Shown piece after piece: positions 1-13,080 of a stretch of 64,000 nt of DNA. The stretch covers positions 9,680,606 to 9,744,605 of the forward strand of contig NC_135009.1 of the NCBI RefSeq assembly GCF_051020985.1. The letters are read 5' to 3'. This DNA comes from Nomia melanderi. Taxonomy: Eukaryota > Arthropoda > Insecta > Hymenoptera > Halictidae. Every line of letters begins with the position of its first letter. The first letter of the stretch is position 1. A program made the position numbers and the translations under genes. The notes beneath the pieces were generated by a model. It ran no database searches. It was not told the DNA's origin and saw only the letters and a list, made by a program, of their open reading frames with translations.

Positions 1-2399
1 AGAAATAACGTACGCATAACGATCACGATGCGTCGCGACTACACAGTCTGAGGTCGTCGCTCATGGACGTTGGCTGGCCTTATAGCTTCAAACTTGTTCT
101 AGGCTCGCACGTCTCCGACGCATCCCACGATAAAAGTCGCGATCGACGCCGATCGTCTTCGATCGAAGGAAATTCCATCAAGATCACGGACTCCGCGCAT
201 CGGCGACGTTTCATGAGGGACTTTAATGAGACTCGTCCGTGAGTCGCGTCTGTGAATGAAAATATCGAATCCCGATAAGAGATATCTCGCGAACTGTGGC
301 TAACAATATTCTTATTAACAACAAACTTTTCTATTATTTGTACTGGGCGTAAACGGTTTATTCATTTGTTGCAACGGTGAACATCGAAGATGAAATATGA
401 TCAATGGAATAAATATATACGTTTGGTATTGTATGACTGTAATAATTATATTCATTTGCTTGCATATTTATATTTATCAATATAAATATAAATAGTTAAT
501 TTGATATAATATTATCGTTGTGTCATACATTTTTGTTATAACATATTTATAATGATACACGAAAGTGTGGTATTAAATATTGAAGTGGGAAGCATCGTGA
601 CGATGATGACTATAATTCGCAGACGCAACAATAGGACGGTGAATTTAAAGCAATAACACAACCAACGTTAGTAGATTATGGTAAATTTGATTTGGCATAG
701 GCTTCGTTCGAGAAGTTGAAAACCGGAATAGCTGCACGCTATCAATAACTATTTACCGAAACCGACCGTCCTGTTTACACACAGTTCTGCCAAGTTGCAG
801 CGATCATGGCGCCAAGTGTCAGTAGCAAACGTGACTGAACGACGTCTATTGCTTGACCCCCCTGGAAGGTATCAATTCGGGTTGAAAGCAAATCCGCCGT
901 TAAACGTGTGAGATACGAGCGAGGTCTAAAATTCTGTTTATACGGATCGATCTAATAAAAAGTTCGTTTGAAAGGACGTTTCAATAAACGAGGAATGTTC
1001 AGTCAACGAAAATGAAGGAATGTTTAAATAACGTTCAAGAATCGAATGAATGACTTCGAAATATTTCATTCTTCGCTCGTTTGATCGATAATAACGCTTT
1101 GCTCTAGGAATAATAAAATGGTGAAATCTAATATTCCTTTAAATATAATGGAGAAACAATACTAAATAATAAATCGAGCTGTCGCAAGGAAATCTAGCAA
1201 ATTGTTACTTGGTGCAGAAGAATTCATTGTAAAAGCATACTTTGATCCACCAGAGATGCAACACCGAACACGCATACGTGAAAGACACGTGACAAAATAC
1301 TGTTACATACTGCAGGTCGACAGAGTCTGTAAAAACTGTTAAATTATTCGCAGGATTTAAAACCTTGGACAGAAGTCCGTAAACCCGATTGAGTGTCTGT
1401 TCTTGTGAAAGACTGTTAATGAAGTCACATTTGCGTAAACATCTAATTATCAGGAACTGACAGTTGCTCATTTTACTGTTGCGATGGACCGGTACATTTC
1501 TAATTATAATCTTTGAAGTTGCTAATTATAATCCGGTGTACGGTTTATTGACGCGCCGAAGCATTGATTTCAGACTGAACTCGCCAATGAATTATTATAG
1601 CGAGCAACCGCAGAAGCATGTGAACATAGATTACGAGGTGTTAATTTGTATGACGTCTCTTCGCGCGACCTTCCTTCTTTCCTGACCTACTCTTCCTGAT
1701 ATCTTCCTATCAGCGTAGCTACGAATGTATCTCCTTTTTTATATCACCCCGCGCGAAGATAATTCCGCTAGACAACACGAAATCGTCCTTCCGTTGGATT
1801 GGTATAAGAAGCTCGTTCGCGCAAATGTTTAGAAATAGGAAACTCGCTGATTATTGTGTCGCTGGTGTATCTGCGACGATGAAAGCGGTTCGTTTGTACA
1901 CAATTTACTAATCAAACACGACGCGAACGTTTGCGCTATGATATCATATCGGGGCGGCAGCAGTTGCACTTTGAAAAGAGTGAAGTCTCTCGAATACAGA
2001 AAAGCGACAGTTAACGATACATGGAAAACCAAAAATCCTATGAGTCGCTTTTCGTTGATTTTCAAGGGTAAGAGGAACATTTGTTTAGACATGAATAATA
2101 CAATTTTGTTAATATCGTAAAAATTACCTGTGTTGTTTCTGATCTCATTGGTTCAATTGCGAGGATTAAGATTACTATAACAATAATACTCGTTATTACG
2201 AAAAATCTCAACTATTTTATTTCATTACTTTCATTCACTGCTACTCTAAGGTCACCTGACACTAGTTAAATTAGACAAATCAAATTTAAAATCAACGCGA
2301 TGCAGGAAAACGCAAACTATCAATTATAACAGTAGTCATTACAATAGTGACAGTGCTTATTGTAACAAATCTCGTCTAACATTTTTACATTCGATGATA
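1..2399. other. Upstream non-coding DNA, no supported feature
   Basis: AT-rich sequence with a short CpG-rich start (1-300). Six-frame inspection shows only short open frames without composition, domains or splice context typical of coding exons. It may be 5' flank or intron of the downstream gene. Confidence 0.4.
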
Positions 2400-3165
2400 C
2401 AAAATTCCTTCGAAGTTACTCAATTCCGTTGAAAATATTTGAACCGTTACTCTAAGACCGTCCAGTTCATCATTTCTAATAATCACAATTGTATTTCGAT
2501 GGAACGAACCTTTCTTAACGCTTTGTTAACACTTAACCAGCCTGTCGAGAGAAAATACCCGTTTAGCCTTTGTTGTAGATTGAAGCTATTTCTACGTTAG
2601 TAATCACAACAATTACCAATTTCTCTACAAATTCATATTTTTCTTCTGGAAAGAATCACTGCTAGCAGTATCCCTAGTTCACTTTCTCTTTGTGCAGATC
2701 TACAAAATGTAGCCGGCCTTCAACGAAAATTCTTTCACTTAAAAATCGGCGGGTTAAGTACAATCAACATAACACAGGAAATCACAAACGGTTGCAACAA
2801 TATCAACAACTACAATACTAAACATATTCACCCTCATTGCGATTGTGCATTGTGCACTGAATCTCAAATAATTCCCTAATTTCACGCGATTCCCGTCAAA
2901 AGTACCTAAACCGTCAGTCGAAGGCGAAATTCCTTATTTCTAACAATCACAGTTGCATTTCGAAGAAACAAACCTTCCCGTTAAAATCAACGAAACACAG
3001 GAAATCACGAACGATTGCAGCAATGATATCAACAATTACGATGCTAAATGTATTCACCCCAATTCCACTGAATTCCCCGATTCCACGCGATTCCCGCCAA
3101 AAATATCTGATCCGTTAGCCGAAGACCGCCCGATTTATCATTCCCGATGGTCACGGTCCGCCCTC
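2400..3165 (+). repeat. Degenerate tandem repeat, period about 223 bp
   Basis: The block beginning near 2765 (CACAGGAAATCACAAACGG) recurs near 2994 (CACAGGAAATCACGAACGA), including following CAACAATATCAACAA-like and ATTCACCC segments. The CGCGATTCCCGTCAAAA block near 2884 recurs near 3088. The ATTTCTAATAATCACAATTG block near 2474 recurs near 2936. This is about three diverged copies. An 82-codon open frame at 2953-3201 lies in the repeat and is not credible as a gene. Confidence 0.7.
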
Positions 3166-3426
3166 TTTCCTTTTTTCGTCCCCGGGGCCGATCCGCGATA
3201 GTCGGGGCCGCGAGGATCGCCAAGTTCAGACCTACAGCGGCGGTCGCCCGATATCAATGGTCGAGAAAATTGCGCTCGGGTTAAAGAGCAAAAGGCTACG
3301 GGTAGATTCGCTGCCGCGGGTAGCGGGGCGGAGCGTCTTCGGGGCGCGTGTGCGGCCACCAGTGTTATCCGTGTGTGCGGCAGAACGCGCGCACGCGGTG
3401 CATGCCTGCCGGTGTGATTGACATCG
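3166..3426 (+). promoter_or_regulatory. CpG-rich island, candidate non-coding 5'-UTR exon ending in a strong donor
   Basis: Sharp rise in G+C and CpG compared with flanks; the island continues to about 3720. At 3427 there is a near-ideal splice donor, ATCG|GTAAGTAT. The leader of Hr4 must be spliced (the start-codon exon begins five bases before ATG), so this is one candidate first exon, about 25.8 kb upstream. There is no direct transcript evidence, and other islands compete. Confidence 0.25.
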
Positions 3427-3735
3427 GTAAGTATGCCATGGCCGACCGCTCGCAACGTGCTGGTACGAACGACTGCAGCAGGCAGCACTCCGTTGCTCTC
3501 TGCCCACACTGTCACGTATAACCACGCATACACTCGCGGAGCAGCGCGCTGAGTGCCGGGCACTCGGCGGCCCGCAAGAACGCCATCCGTCTAGGCTGCC
3601 TAGAAAAACCAGCCGAGAAAATCCTGCTGCCAACGCGTTTCCGTCCGCCGCGGAGAATGATCCTCGAGATTTTTCGCGACGAGATGAAGCGAGACACGAG
3701 CCGCGATTGGGGAATCGCGGGATATTCGTGCGTCT

Positions 3736-4035
3736 TTTCTTGGTTTAGCACAGTTGATTTACGGAACAGGATAATTTTGTATTGAATGTTGCGTATATAT
3801 GCATGTGTATTGTGATTCTTTGTTTGTTAAATTGGAATTAGTGGATTTTTGTGGACTTCTTGGTTTGGCATTGAGTTTGTAGAATATGATAATTTCATAT
3901 TGAATATTGTACGTACACGAATGTGTATTCTGGTTCTTTGTTTGCTAAGTTGGAATCAAGGGATTTTCGCGGACCTTTCCTTGGTTCGGTATTGACTTTA
4001 CCGAATATGATAATTTGATATTGAAATTTTTGTTT
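3736..4035 (+). repeat. Degenerate tandem repeat, about 120-bp unit, 2.5-3 copies
   Basis: Units begin near 3741, 3861 and 3982 (TTGGTTT/TTGGTTC), each with GTATTGA-like, GATAATTT.ATATTGAA and, in the first two, TGTGTATT.TG.TTCTTTGTTTG blocks. A further diverged partial copy may follow near 4220-4270. It sits directly downstream of the CpG island. Confidence 0.75.
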
Positions 4036-7000
4036 GATTTAAAATTCTCCATTTTCTCGTTTTTACAGTTTTTGTCCTTGCTTCCGTTTCTGTTTTTACT
4101 GAGAGAAATTGATTATCTGCCTCGTTTACTTTTATTTCGTAACCAGTTATTTGATTAGTTACGATAGGAATAGGTGCACATTAAGTGCGGTAGGTTTAGT
4201 GTTAAATTGCAATTATAGGATTTTTACGAATCTTTTTATCTTCGATATTAGCTTCACAGAACCCGTCAATGTCATGGACATTGAATTTTCTGAGCGTTGT
4301 TTGGTAAACGTTTCTGTTCATTTAAACTGGTGCAGTTATACGAACGGACAGAAAATGTTCTAAGGTATAATCTGAGAATTTGAATTATTGGAATTTGTGT
4401 CTTGGTAAATGGAGATTCCACTGCACAACTATGTTCTAATTGTCTGCCTTTCTTTGTCTTCTTTTTCCAAAATCTGTACGAACGAACATCTATTTTCCTA
4501 GAATTAAATAAAAGTAAAGTGTACAATGAATCCCCATAGACTTAGTATTAATCTCTCATTTTCTTGTGCTTCCTCTTTGTTTGGTCTTCTCTTTAAAAAC
4601 TAAGGCGGACTGCTGTAAACTATCTACGGCGAAACAACGGACAGGTTATGCAACCGGCGCAGAGGTATAACAGGTGGTGGCGGAATTGTACGACCGCGAG
4701 AATGATACAGGGTGTTCGCTCTGTTGCAAGCTCGCGGTTCTTCTTTATTTCGAAAAATGTATGTGTGAGAAGTGAAAGACATTGAATATATAGGTTCATT
4801 ACATTTGCGACCTTTTTTTAGAGGAACGAAAGTGATTTTTAATTTCTCAACCCTTCGTCGTTGGATTTTTCATTCATGAGTGTGCTAAGCAAAAGGAGTC
4901 ATTGATAATTTATTCGGAAACTATATTTATTTTAGTATACAATTAATTGGAATTTGAATTTTAGGCTAGGAATATCGTACGATATATTTTTACATATTGT
5001 TATCTAAACAAATTCAAACATGCATAATTGGGTTTACAAGGATACGCAAGCTATTTGTTCCTTAGTATTTAACAAAGCTGCATAGTACATTGAATGCGCA
5101 AGAACGCATGTGAATTATGGCCTCACCATATCCAACGTATCATGGTAAATTACTTTCACGTAATTCTCGCGAGTAGTCCACAATAATGAAAATCAAAAGA
5201 TGATTCATCAATCGACAGTGCTTTTTTATAAAAATCGCAGTCAATTCTGTTACACGCAAACAGTCAGTTGCAAAATCCAATACACCGTGGATAAATCGTT
5301 TCCCTATAACCTTGTCCGTAGTCCTCTATAATGATGAAAATGTAATTCATGCAACTGAAAAATGCATTCTTGCACACATGTGGAAGTCGCATTGAACGTA
5401 CTATACAGTCTTATGAATAAGAAATAGTAAATTCAGTTGTTCAGAATGTTTCTTTCATTTACAGCCTTGCACGATCTCGAAGAACGTTGTCTTGAATAAT
5501 TTTAATAGAATTTTTCAGTTTCCGAATGACGATGTAGTGGACCGTTGAAGAAAGATATTTGGATAAATATTTGCTGCCAAGTCATGGTAAACGAATAAAG
5601 ACTATCCAGAGGCTTCAGTAGTATTTCCTACTCCTATTATTTTTTACCCAAAGATCCTTGATACTAATGTCAAGGCACAACATGAATCAGTGCAGGTTTC
5701 GTCCCTGAATCCTGAACATTCGATACTCAAGAATCTGAGTGTGTAAAATTGTACAATATCTTCCAAGGATAATTTCGCGTTTAGCAATCAACCTGAATTG
5801 ATTTTCTTCGAATCTTAATTATTGAATTTAAGCGTCCTCTGCTACATACCTTCATCCTAGGTAGATTTTTTATTAGCAAGAGATATATTTAAGTATTTGT
5901 CCACGTATAAAAATAATTTAATCCTTAGTACCTTTAAATTCAATCCAAATATGTTTCAAGATTAAATTCCGGTACAAATCATTTACTTTATGCTTAGAGC
6001 AATTCTAAATAATTTATTTCACGCCTCGATATGGAAGATATACAAATTTATTGAACATTAAATTATAAATTTTAAAGATAAATGAAATCGATAGTTAACT
6101 TTTTATAGAATCATAATTAAAATGTATGGAAAACAAATTTTCGAATTAAATTAAGGTGTTTCGAATTGGAATATTATTTCTATCTTCGTTACTTTGTCTC
6201 ATTCTTTAATGGACATTAGAATTCTCACGCCATCGTTAACATTATTATTTTTTTATGCAAACTTTTTCCTGCGAACTTTTTCATGCAAACCTATTAAGAC
6301 CTTGCGTAACGATATCATAGATCAAAATAAATTTCAATTAAGCATAACTTCTAATAAGCATGTTCAAGAGCAAGATCGCAACCGTTCACTCGAGTCAAAG
6401 CAACATTGTAAGAAATTCAAATTGCTATATGTACACGCCGCGAGCCGGTTTACGCAGTCGGCATTCCTGCGCGCAAAACTGCTACACCGTTAAATGTAAA
6501 AGTTCATCGTTTATGACGTTACATAACGAACGCACAGCACCATCGGGTCGTTGGAATGATCCATAAATCGGCGACTTTCGGTGTACCCGGTATCTCGCCG
6601 TTAATAAAAAGGATTCGGCCGTACGTCGGTCATATTTCATAATTTCAGACAATTACTCGATCCCAATAAATTTCTAGCCACTTAAAAGATACAATTCAAC
6701 GGCAATTGCATCGAATTGATGTATAGGCGATATTAAATACAATGGTAAATCCAAATTATTCCCAAAAAATCCAATGAACCGAGAACTAACAAACAATTAT
6801 ATTATCGCACCCTCGCAACATGTATTTCACGTATAAAACCCACGAACGTGGATACGATTTGCTAACACTTTGGATCATTTGTATCTAGACAGTTATCTAG
6901 ATGCGTATTAATGGAGATCCAACGAGAACTTAGGTAATTAGATACGGATAGTATTATACTTGGGCATTTAGTTATGTCTCGTAAGTGCCTACTATGATAA

Positions 7001-7240
7001 CGAACTGATAAATGCCTTAAGCAAACTGTCGCTAATGAATAAACTTTTTTCATCTGCAATCATCAAACTCCCTGTAACAAGATGGGAGACATGTTAAGCA
7101 GAAATATCAGACAAACTGTCTGACACATGTCAGACAAACTGTAAGTACTATACATAATACAAACGTTCAAAATAAATGAAGATCTGTATTCAGACTATTC
7201 CATTAAAGTCCAAAAATGCCACCAGCGCAAGCTACAAAAG
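4036..7240. other. AT-rich non-coding stretch, nothing clear
   Basis: No conserved exon, transposon end or sizeable repeat was recognised. A small direct repeat of TCAGACAAACTG occurs at about 7109-7141. Confidence 0.4.
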
Positions 7241-7244
7241 AAAA

Positions 7245-7450
7245 ACGTCCTTAACATCTCATATCTGCCAAATTAACGATATATAGAGCATTGTCAATAG
7301 ATCCATCCCCAGAACAATAAACTCGATCAAACTTGACTCTCCCAATAGCATCCACAAAATTTCCTATCTACCAAATCAAAGATATAAAGATCATCGCCAG
7401 TGGAACCATCCCCAAAACAGAAATCTCATTCAAATTCGATCCACCCACAC
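7245..7450 (+). repeat. Degenerate two-copy tandem duplication, about 102-bp unit
   Basis: ATATCTGCCAAATTAACGATATA near 7261 aligns with CTATCTACCAAATCAAAGATATA near 7364. The following ATCCATCCCC and ACCATCCCC segments align likewise. Copies are strongly diverged. Confidence 0.5.
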
Positions 7451-8900
7451 CAACGAATCTCCTCGTTCCCCGTCGAAACTGCGTATCACGCAGACCGGTG
7501 TGGCCGAGGATGGCTAGCGATCCCGTGACACGTGTGACGTAACGTAACCCTGTTCCACGAAGGACACAGTTTTCACCAGGTTCGATCTTCCTGTAAGATG
7601 GTATCGTTTCACCCGAAAAACCGGTATTCCGCACGAAGGCGGTGGGAGGACGAGGGGCGAGTCGGGGATCGAACCGTGAGGGGGGAAAACGAAGACGCAG
7701 AACGAGGATTCGATGTCATGCACGATGACGACGCGCCAGGCGTGCTACGGCAAGGTCCCCCGCCACTTTTACTTTCGTTGAATAAACACCGACTCGCGCA
7801 GAAAGAAACCCTGTCCCGGACGATCGGAGTCGACCGGGCCGCTGCACGCCGAAAAACTTTCATCCGGCCACTTTCCTCGCTTTCTTATCGGCTCACAAGT
7901 GAAACACGCGCTGCGTCGTCCCCTGGTTCGCCTCGATCACTCCAGTTCGGAGGTGAGGCTTGTAAAACGTGAAATTGCGTACACTCTGATCAGGACATCT
8001 AAAGTCTACCACCTGTCAACACGAATTATTAAGACTCCTATCAGCTAATGCATAAATAGAAGCATATTCTGATCATTTCCAACTCTATCGCGGTTACTTG
8101 TATGTTAGCGACTGGAGTATTAGATTCTAATTGAAAGGTACACCCCTAAAAAGATCACGAACCGACCGAGGAAAGATATAGAATTTAGTGTCTCTCGGAC
8201 GTTCTACAGTAGTTAACCCCTTATAATATCCTATCAAACTGGTGAAGACTTAACACACGTCATATTCAGTCGAGTTGAAACTAAGTGCCATTTCTCTTCG
8301 AGCGAACGCAGACGTAGAACATAGAATTCTTCTTTCTTTCTTGACAATTATTCACGGTAAAGTAGTTCTAGCGAAGCGTGTCTGTCAAAGAGATCGCAAG
8401 ACAAGAGGAATTGAAACTCCAGAAGGCGTCAGCTCGAAGTGCTCCTTTTCCTGCTATCGAGGCTGCGAGAGATGCGCGTCGGATAATCGAGAACCGAACG
8501 ACCCGGCGACATCGAAAGTGAAATCGGCGACGCGGGGAAAAGGTGACGCGCCGCCTCCTCGCTCGTTCCTTATTTGGCGCACGATTTTTTTCATCATTTC
8601 ACGCGAGCGAGTTGCTCCGCGTCACGTAACGCGTGACTCGCGGGACGAGAGGGCCCGACCGCGGCGGATCCGCCGCGAAAGAGCTTCTTCCGCCTCGGCC
8701 GGTTTCATAACTGCCCGTTTTCCCGGCACCGCGGCCACCGGCAATTAAACGGGGCTAATTAAATCTCGAGCAGCGAGCGCGACGGTTGATCATCGCGATC
8801 CTATTATACTTTCATTTCAGACGGAGCCGATCTCTAATCCTAACGGTCCCACGGTAATCCCCCGCGGACATTGCCCGACGAATACGTCGCTATTCCTCTT
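7450..8900. other. CpG-rich blocks with AT-rich interval, no gene recognised
   Basis: Two GC-rich blocks (about 7470-7970 and 8400-8900) flank AT-rich DNA. Open frames on both strands here (e.g. 7598-7972, 8275-8748) arise from low stop-codon density in GC-rich sequence and have no domain or splice support. Regulatory islands are possible. Confidence 0.35.
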
Positions 8901-8939
8901 CATCGATCCTCGCTCTGGATCTTCGGGTGAAAGTATTGC

Positions 8940-9440
8940 GGACGTACGTGATTTTTTTCTCTGCGTGTATACTCTTATACGAACGAATCGAGGCTTTTTG
9001 TTCTTAGAAAGACATTTTACCGGTATACTGTTAAGAGACTCCTTTTTTCCGTATACCGTATCGGCTTCTAAAGAGATACTTCATGGACTTATTGTTATTA
9101 AGAGTCGTTCCATAATTTATAGTTTTTATAGGTTTATACTTTCTAGGAGATACGTCGGTGATTACTTTCTACGCGATTCTTCATTGATTTCTATTTACCA
9201 ACTGAGTTTTCCGGGGTGTTCATACCATTTAGATGCTACTACCTACATGGGATCATACTTTCTAGGTGGTTTCCTGAACATGTACTAAACTACCTACTGT
9301 ATGTATCTCAACGTATACCACTTAGACAATGTCATGCATATATACATACTTCTCAAGCAATTTTTATTAAATATACACCTCGTAGATCCATTGCTTCGAT
9401 GTACCGATTATAAACTACACGTATCGGCAGCCCTTTCATT
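8940..9440 (+). repeat. Region of short diverged internal repeats
   Basis: Recurring motifs such as ATACTTTCTAGG (near 9138 and 9256), GTATACC/GTATAC and TTAGATG/TTAGACA occur at irregular spacing, suggesting an old degenerate minisatellite. The open frames here are not credible genes. Confidence 0.3.
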
Positions 9441-9544
9441 CATCATTTTCAGTGAATCGAAGATCCTCGCGCCAACTAGAGCCACGAGTCTCATCCTCGA
9501 GCAAACTGATATAACCGTTCCGAATGCATTATCCCGGCGTTAGC

Positions 9545-10600
9545 TGTACCAAGAGCTCGTGTCCCGTTCGCGTTTCCTCAAGGCGCACTATCACGGAGAG
9601 GTGCCCGAGAGAGTGAAAGTTCCCCGGTCGGAGCTACACGCGTGGCGTAGCGTCGCGCCGCGCCGTGTTTTTGGCATTGGGCGTTGGGATTGGAGGGTCT
9701 CGGTTGATATCGAGGTCACTGGTGCCACCACCACCCAGTCGGCGGCCCGTGGATCCACGACTTCGGTGGATCGCGTGGCCCGCACAGCCGTGGGCTGCCC
9801 CAAAAACTTTGGGCTGCGCGAGGCGTTCACTTCGGCTCCTACGCGCGGACCGTCCTCGTCGCCTTCTTCCGGGCTTCCAGGCCAGCCGATCGCCGTCGAC
9901 AGCCTTTCAACGGTCCGCACGCGACGGAAGTGGCGATTCTCGAGTAGACCCGGGGACAATGGACCGCGCGGTAGCTAAGGGGCCGTCCCTGATCATCCCA
10001 GCGGTCCCCAGTGCTCGGGCCGAGTGATCGCGAGGATAATCCCGGATGATCTAGTTTTCGGCAGTGTCGTTTGTGTGCATCCGTACGCGGCGGGGAACGC
10101 ACTGTGCGCGTTCAATTATAGACCATGTGATCCTCCTAGGCCGCGTGCTACCTACTCTCACTCTCTAGCCGTGAATCGTTTTGGTGGTGCCTAGGAGGTC
10201 TCCGAGTTTCACCGCTGGCATCTCTCTTCTTGGAATAGAGGGCCGCCCTCCCCCTTTCCCCCGCCCCGTAGGGATTTTGGATTATCACACACGCTTGGAT
10301 TTATCGACGGAGTCGAACCTCGGCAACTGTGACATACCATGTGCGCGAAGATGAGTGTGCTGCAAGGTCGCCACATAGGTAGGAGGTCTATTTTAAAACT
10401 GAACTTATATCGGTAGGTGCTAACAACCCGAGCGCCCGCGGAGTCCTCTCGCCCGGCCGCCAATATCGCGGGAAATTGGGAAATGCTCCGTGGACTCGCT
10501 GATAGCTAGAGTCCGCCGCGTGTCCGTTGCGCTGGCCGCGATTCGGCCAGGGAATTCGGAGCGGCCTTCGATCGGGTAGATAAGAGGATCCTTTGTCATG
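9545..10600. promoter_or_regulatory. Largest CpG-rich island upstream of Hr4, candidate promoter or 5'-UTR region
   Basis: About 1 kb of GC- and CpG-rich sequence in AT-rich surroundings, with overlapping open frames on both strands as expected from base composition. A perfect 10-bp inverted repeat, CCTCCTAGGC at 10132-10141 and GCCTAGGAGG at 10189-10198, could form a hairpin. Potential donors (TCGGTAGGT near 10409) exist but are weak. Assignment as promoter is inference. Confidence 0.25.
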
Positions 10601-12540
10601 ATCGTGGAGTTACGTTTAATGGAATTAGAAATTGATAGTGTGCGACTAAGACGAGTGGTGGGGATGGTACATCGTATTGTACGGTATGAGGATTTTCGAG
10701 AGGCTCTTTATGTCTTCGTGGAGGAGAAATTTGCGAAGTGCGAAAAGGGAGGATGAAGATGTTTAGAATTGGACGAATGAAAAGTGGAATAAAGCACGTG
10801 GGAAGAAATGTAGGTGATTAATTCGTCGACGAAGACTTGAATCGTGTAATGATTTAGAGTACGATAATTAAGGGGATCGTTTATGGGATTTGAATAACAT
10901 TATCGTTATTGATTTGTTATATTTTACGGGACTATTATACTCGTACAACAGACAAGAGATAATAGTAAAGGATACGCAAAGAGAAAGTTATAGGTAATAA
11001 TATTATGCATCAAATCAGTTCAAATAAATTGGATAATCTCTGATTCTAAAATGATCAATGAAGATCGATTTACTAGGAATAATTTAATATTTCTAATTGG
11101 GAAGATCAAGTCATTTTTCTCACAACTGCGTTCAGATTAATCACGTTCGCCTGAATCGGAACGTAGCGGTTCAAAAGAATAGTCAAACAAGTTAACGGTT
11201 ATTCAAATATCTTCGACATCTTCGACTTTCACGATACCCTCTCCCTCTTCTAACAAATTCAAACCAGATTGACGAATTATAAGTGTCTTCGATGAACACG
11301 GAAAACAAGAACACGATTTCTAAGGGAGAAGGAAGGATTTAATCGCGATGTATCCGCTATAATTGAATTACTCGAGAAGTGTATCGCTTTCAGTGGATTT
11401 GTCATGGTCCTATCGAACAATGGGTCGGACGAAAGTTTCGCTTTAGCGCCGGAGAAATTAAAATATTCTCAGTCGGAGTTTCTTTCGGCTTTTTTTGCCG
11501 GAACCGGATTAACAGAAGTTCGCGGTTTGATACCGCGACGCGAAGAAGTCCGCGAAATCGGTTTCCGCGAGGTGTCGGTTTGTCAGCGTGTCCTCCAGGT
11601 CAATAACACCGCGTCGCGATTTCACAATTGCACGCTTGGCTAATTGCAAATCACAATTGCAACTCCACGACGCGACCGAATGCGCACCGATGCAGAATAT
11701 TCCCGGAGTTACACTCTATCTAACTGGCATCGGAGATGCGGAATAGAAACTGCTCGCCGGAAGGCGAGCGACCGATTGTCACGATCGTGATTTAATTTCG
11801 TTCGAATTAACACTTCATCCGCCGCATACCTATTAATCGTCTTTCCGATTTCGAATGCTCGACAATCGGAAACCTATAAAAATTACGGCGATTTCAAACG
11901 AAAGACCTCGGAATGACATTACGAGATTCCCTTATACTTCAATTTTAACGTTACAAAGCTTTGCAAGTGAAAACGCACACTCCTACGCGATGATGAAGAC
12001 TATATTGGTAGTGAGTGGTTGTCTTGACAGGGAGCGGTGGATAAAGTGTTAAAACTGGTGGGGAATTTGCTGCGTTCGTCGTTTCATACGAATCTGGTTG
12101 CTTTATTTTGATCCTTCTGTAACAATTAATGTTCATTGTCAAGCTTAAACGTCAAAGGTTTAGTAATTGACGAACTTTATCGAGGAAATATTGTAAGAAT
12201 CTCTTCCTTGGATATCGGGAAATTGGAAGTCATTGTGATTGGACGGTCAGAAGAATTAATAACGAATTAATATCCGAAGGCTAGGAAACTTGAAACATAA
12301 AACTTAAAGAAGATTGCAATACTTAATCTATATTCATTTAAAATTCTATCTTCGATTTCTCTAAATTCTCTTCACTAATACAACCGACCGAAAGAAAAAC
12401 TATATAAACAAACTAACCAAGGAAACAACAGCCTCCAAAACCGCTAAAAACAACAAAGAGCAATACTATTCTCTATTCTATCTTCCCCAAACCGTGAATA
12501 TTAACAACAAACACATCTATACAGACGAATGTATCCCATT
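10600..12540. other. AT-rich non-coding stretch
   Basis: No convincing exon, repeat or mobile element. A small GC-richer patch lies at about 11400-11760. Confidence 0.4.
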
Positions 12541-13080
12541 TTCACCGCGCGAAAATGGCCGTCGTGCTTCCCCGTGAATCGCGCAAACTCGTTATCCTGA
12601 AAATATGGCGAAAAAATTACCGCGCCGGGCGAGACGCGTGAAATTCATTGAGTGTCCGTTGCCCGTGAAAGTCCGCCGGTCAGATTTCATCGCGGAATAC
12701 GAACCTCTCGAGTTTTTATCACGCGGAAGTGGCCGGCGTCGCTCGCTGCGATATTCCACGGTGGATTGCGAGCGAACGATCGCCGTGGCCGCGGCCGGCG
12801 CAGTCGATTGCGTAAACGATAGAGAAACCTGGAACCGCGGGGTTCGTCGGTTGCTTCGCAACAACGTGGACTTTTGCTCCAGATTGCAGCGGTTCGAGGC
12901 TGTACCAGAAACCCGGCCGCGCCGCGCGCGCCGTTTCCCTATTATACGCCGGTGAACTTCACGCGGGTTTCCTCCGATCGAAATATCAGAACGGTTTTTA
13001 TCGGACGCGGAGCCGGGGACGGGTATTGTTCCACGGGCTTCGTGCAATTTCGTCACGCGGCGATCTGTCGCAATGTTTAG
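12541..13080. other. CpG-rich island, no gene recognised
   Basis: GC-rich block with long open frames on both strands (12592-13056 minus, 12605-12955 plus) that lack recognisable domains. The symmetric open frames indicate compositional ORFs. It could be a regulatory element. Confidence 0.3.

Noticed and set aside
7640..7735. tRNA-like B-box (GGTTCGATCCC on the minus strand)
   Set aside because: No matching A-box, acceptor stem or anticodon arm could be placed at tRNA spacing.
8275..8748. 157-codon open frame on the plus strand and similar frames in other CpG islands (3138-3563, 9559-9978, 12592-13056, 23184-23570, 32685-33146)
   Set aside because: Open frames exist on both strands in the same islands, as expected from stop-poor GC-rich sequence; no domains, biased composition and no flanking splice pattern.
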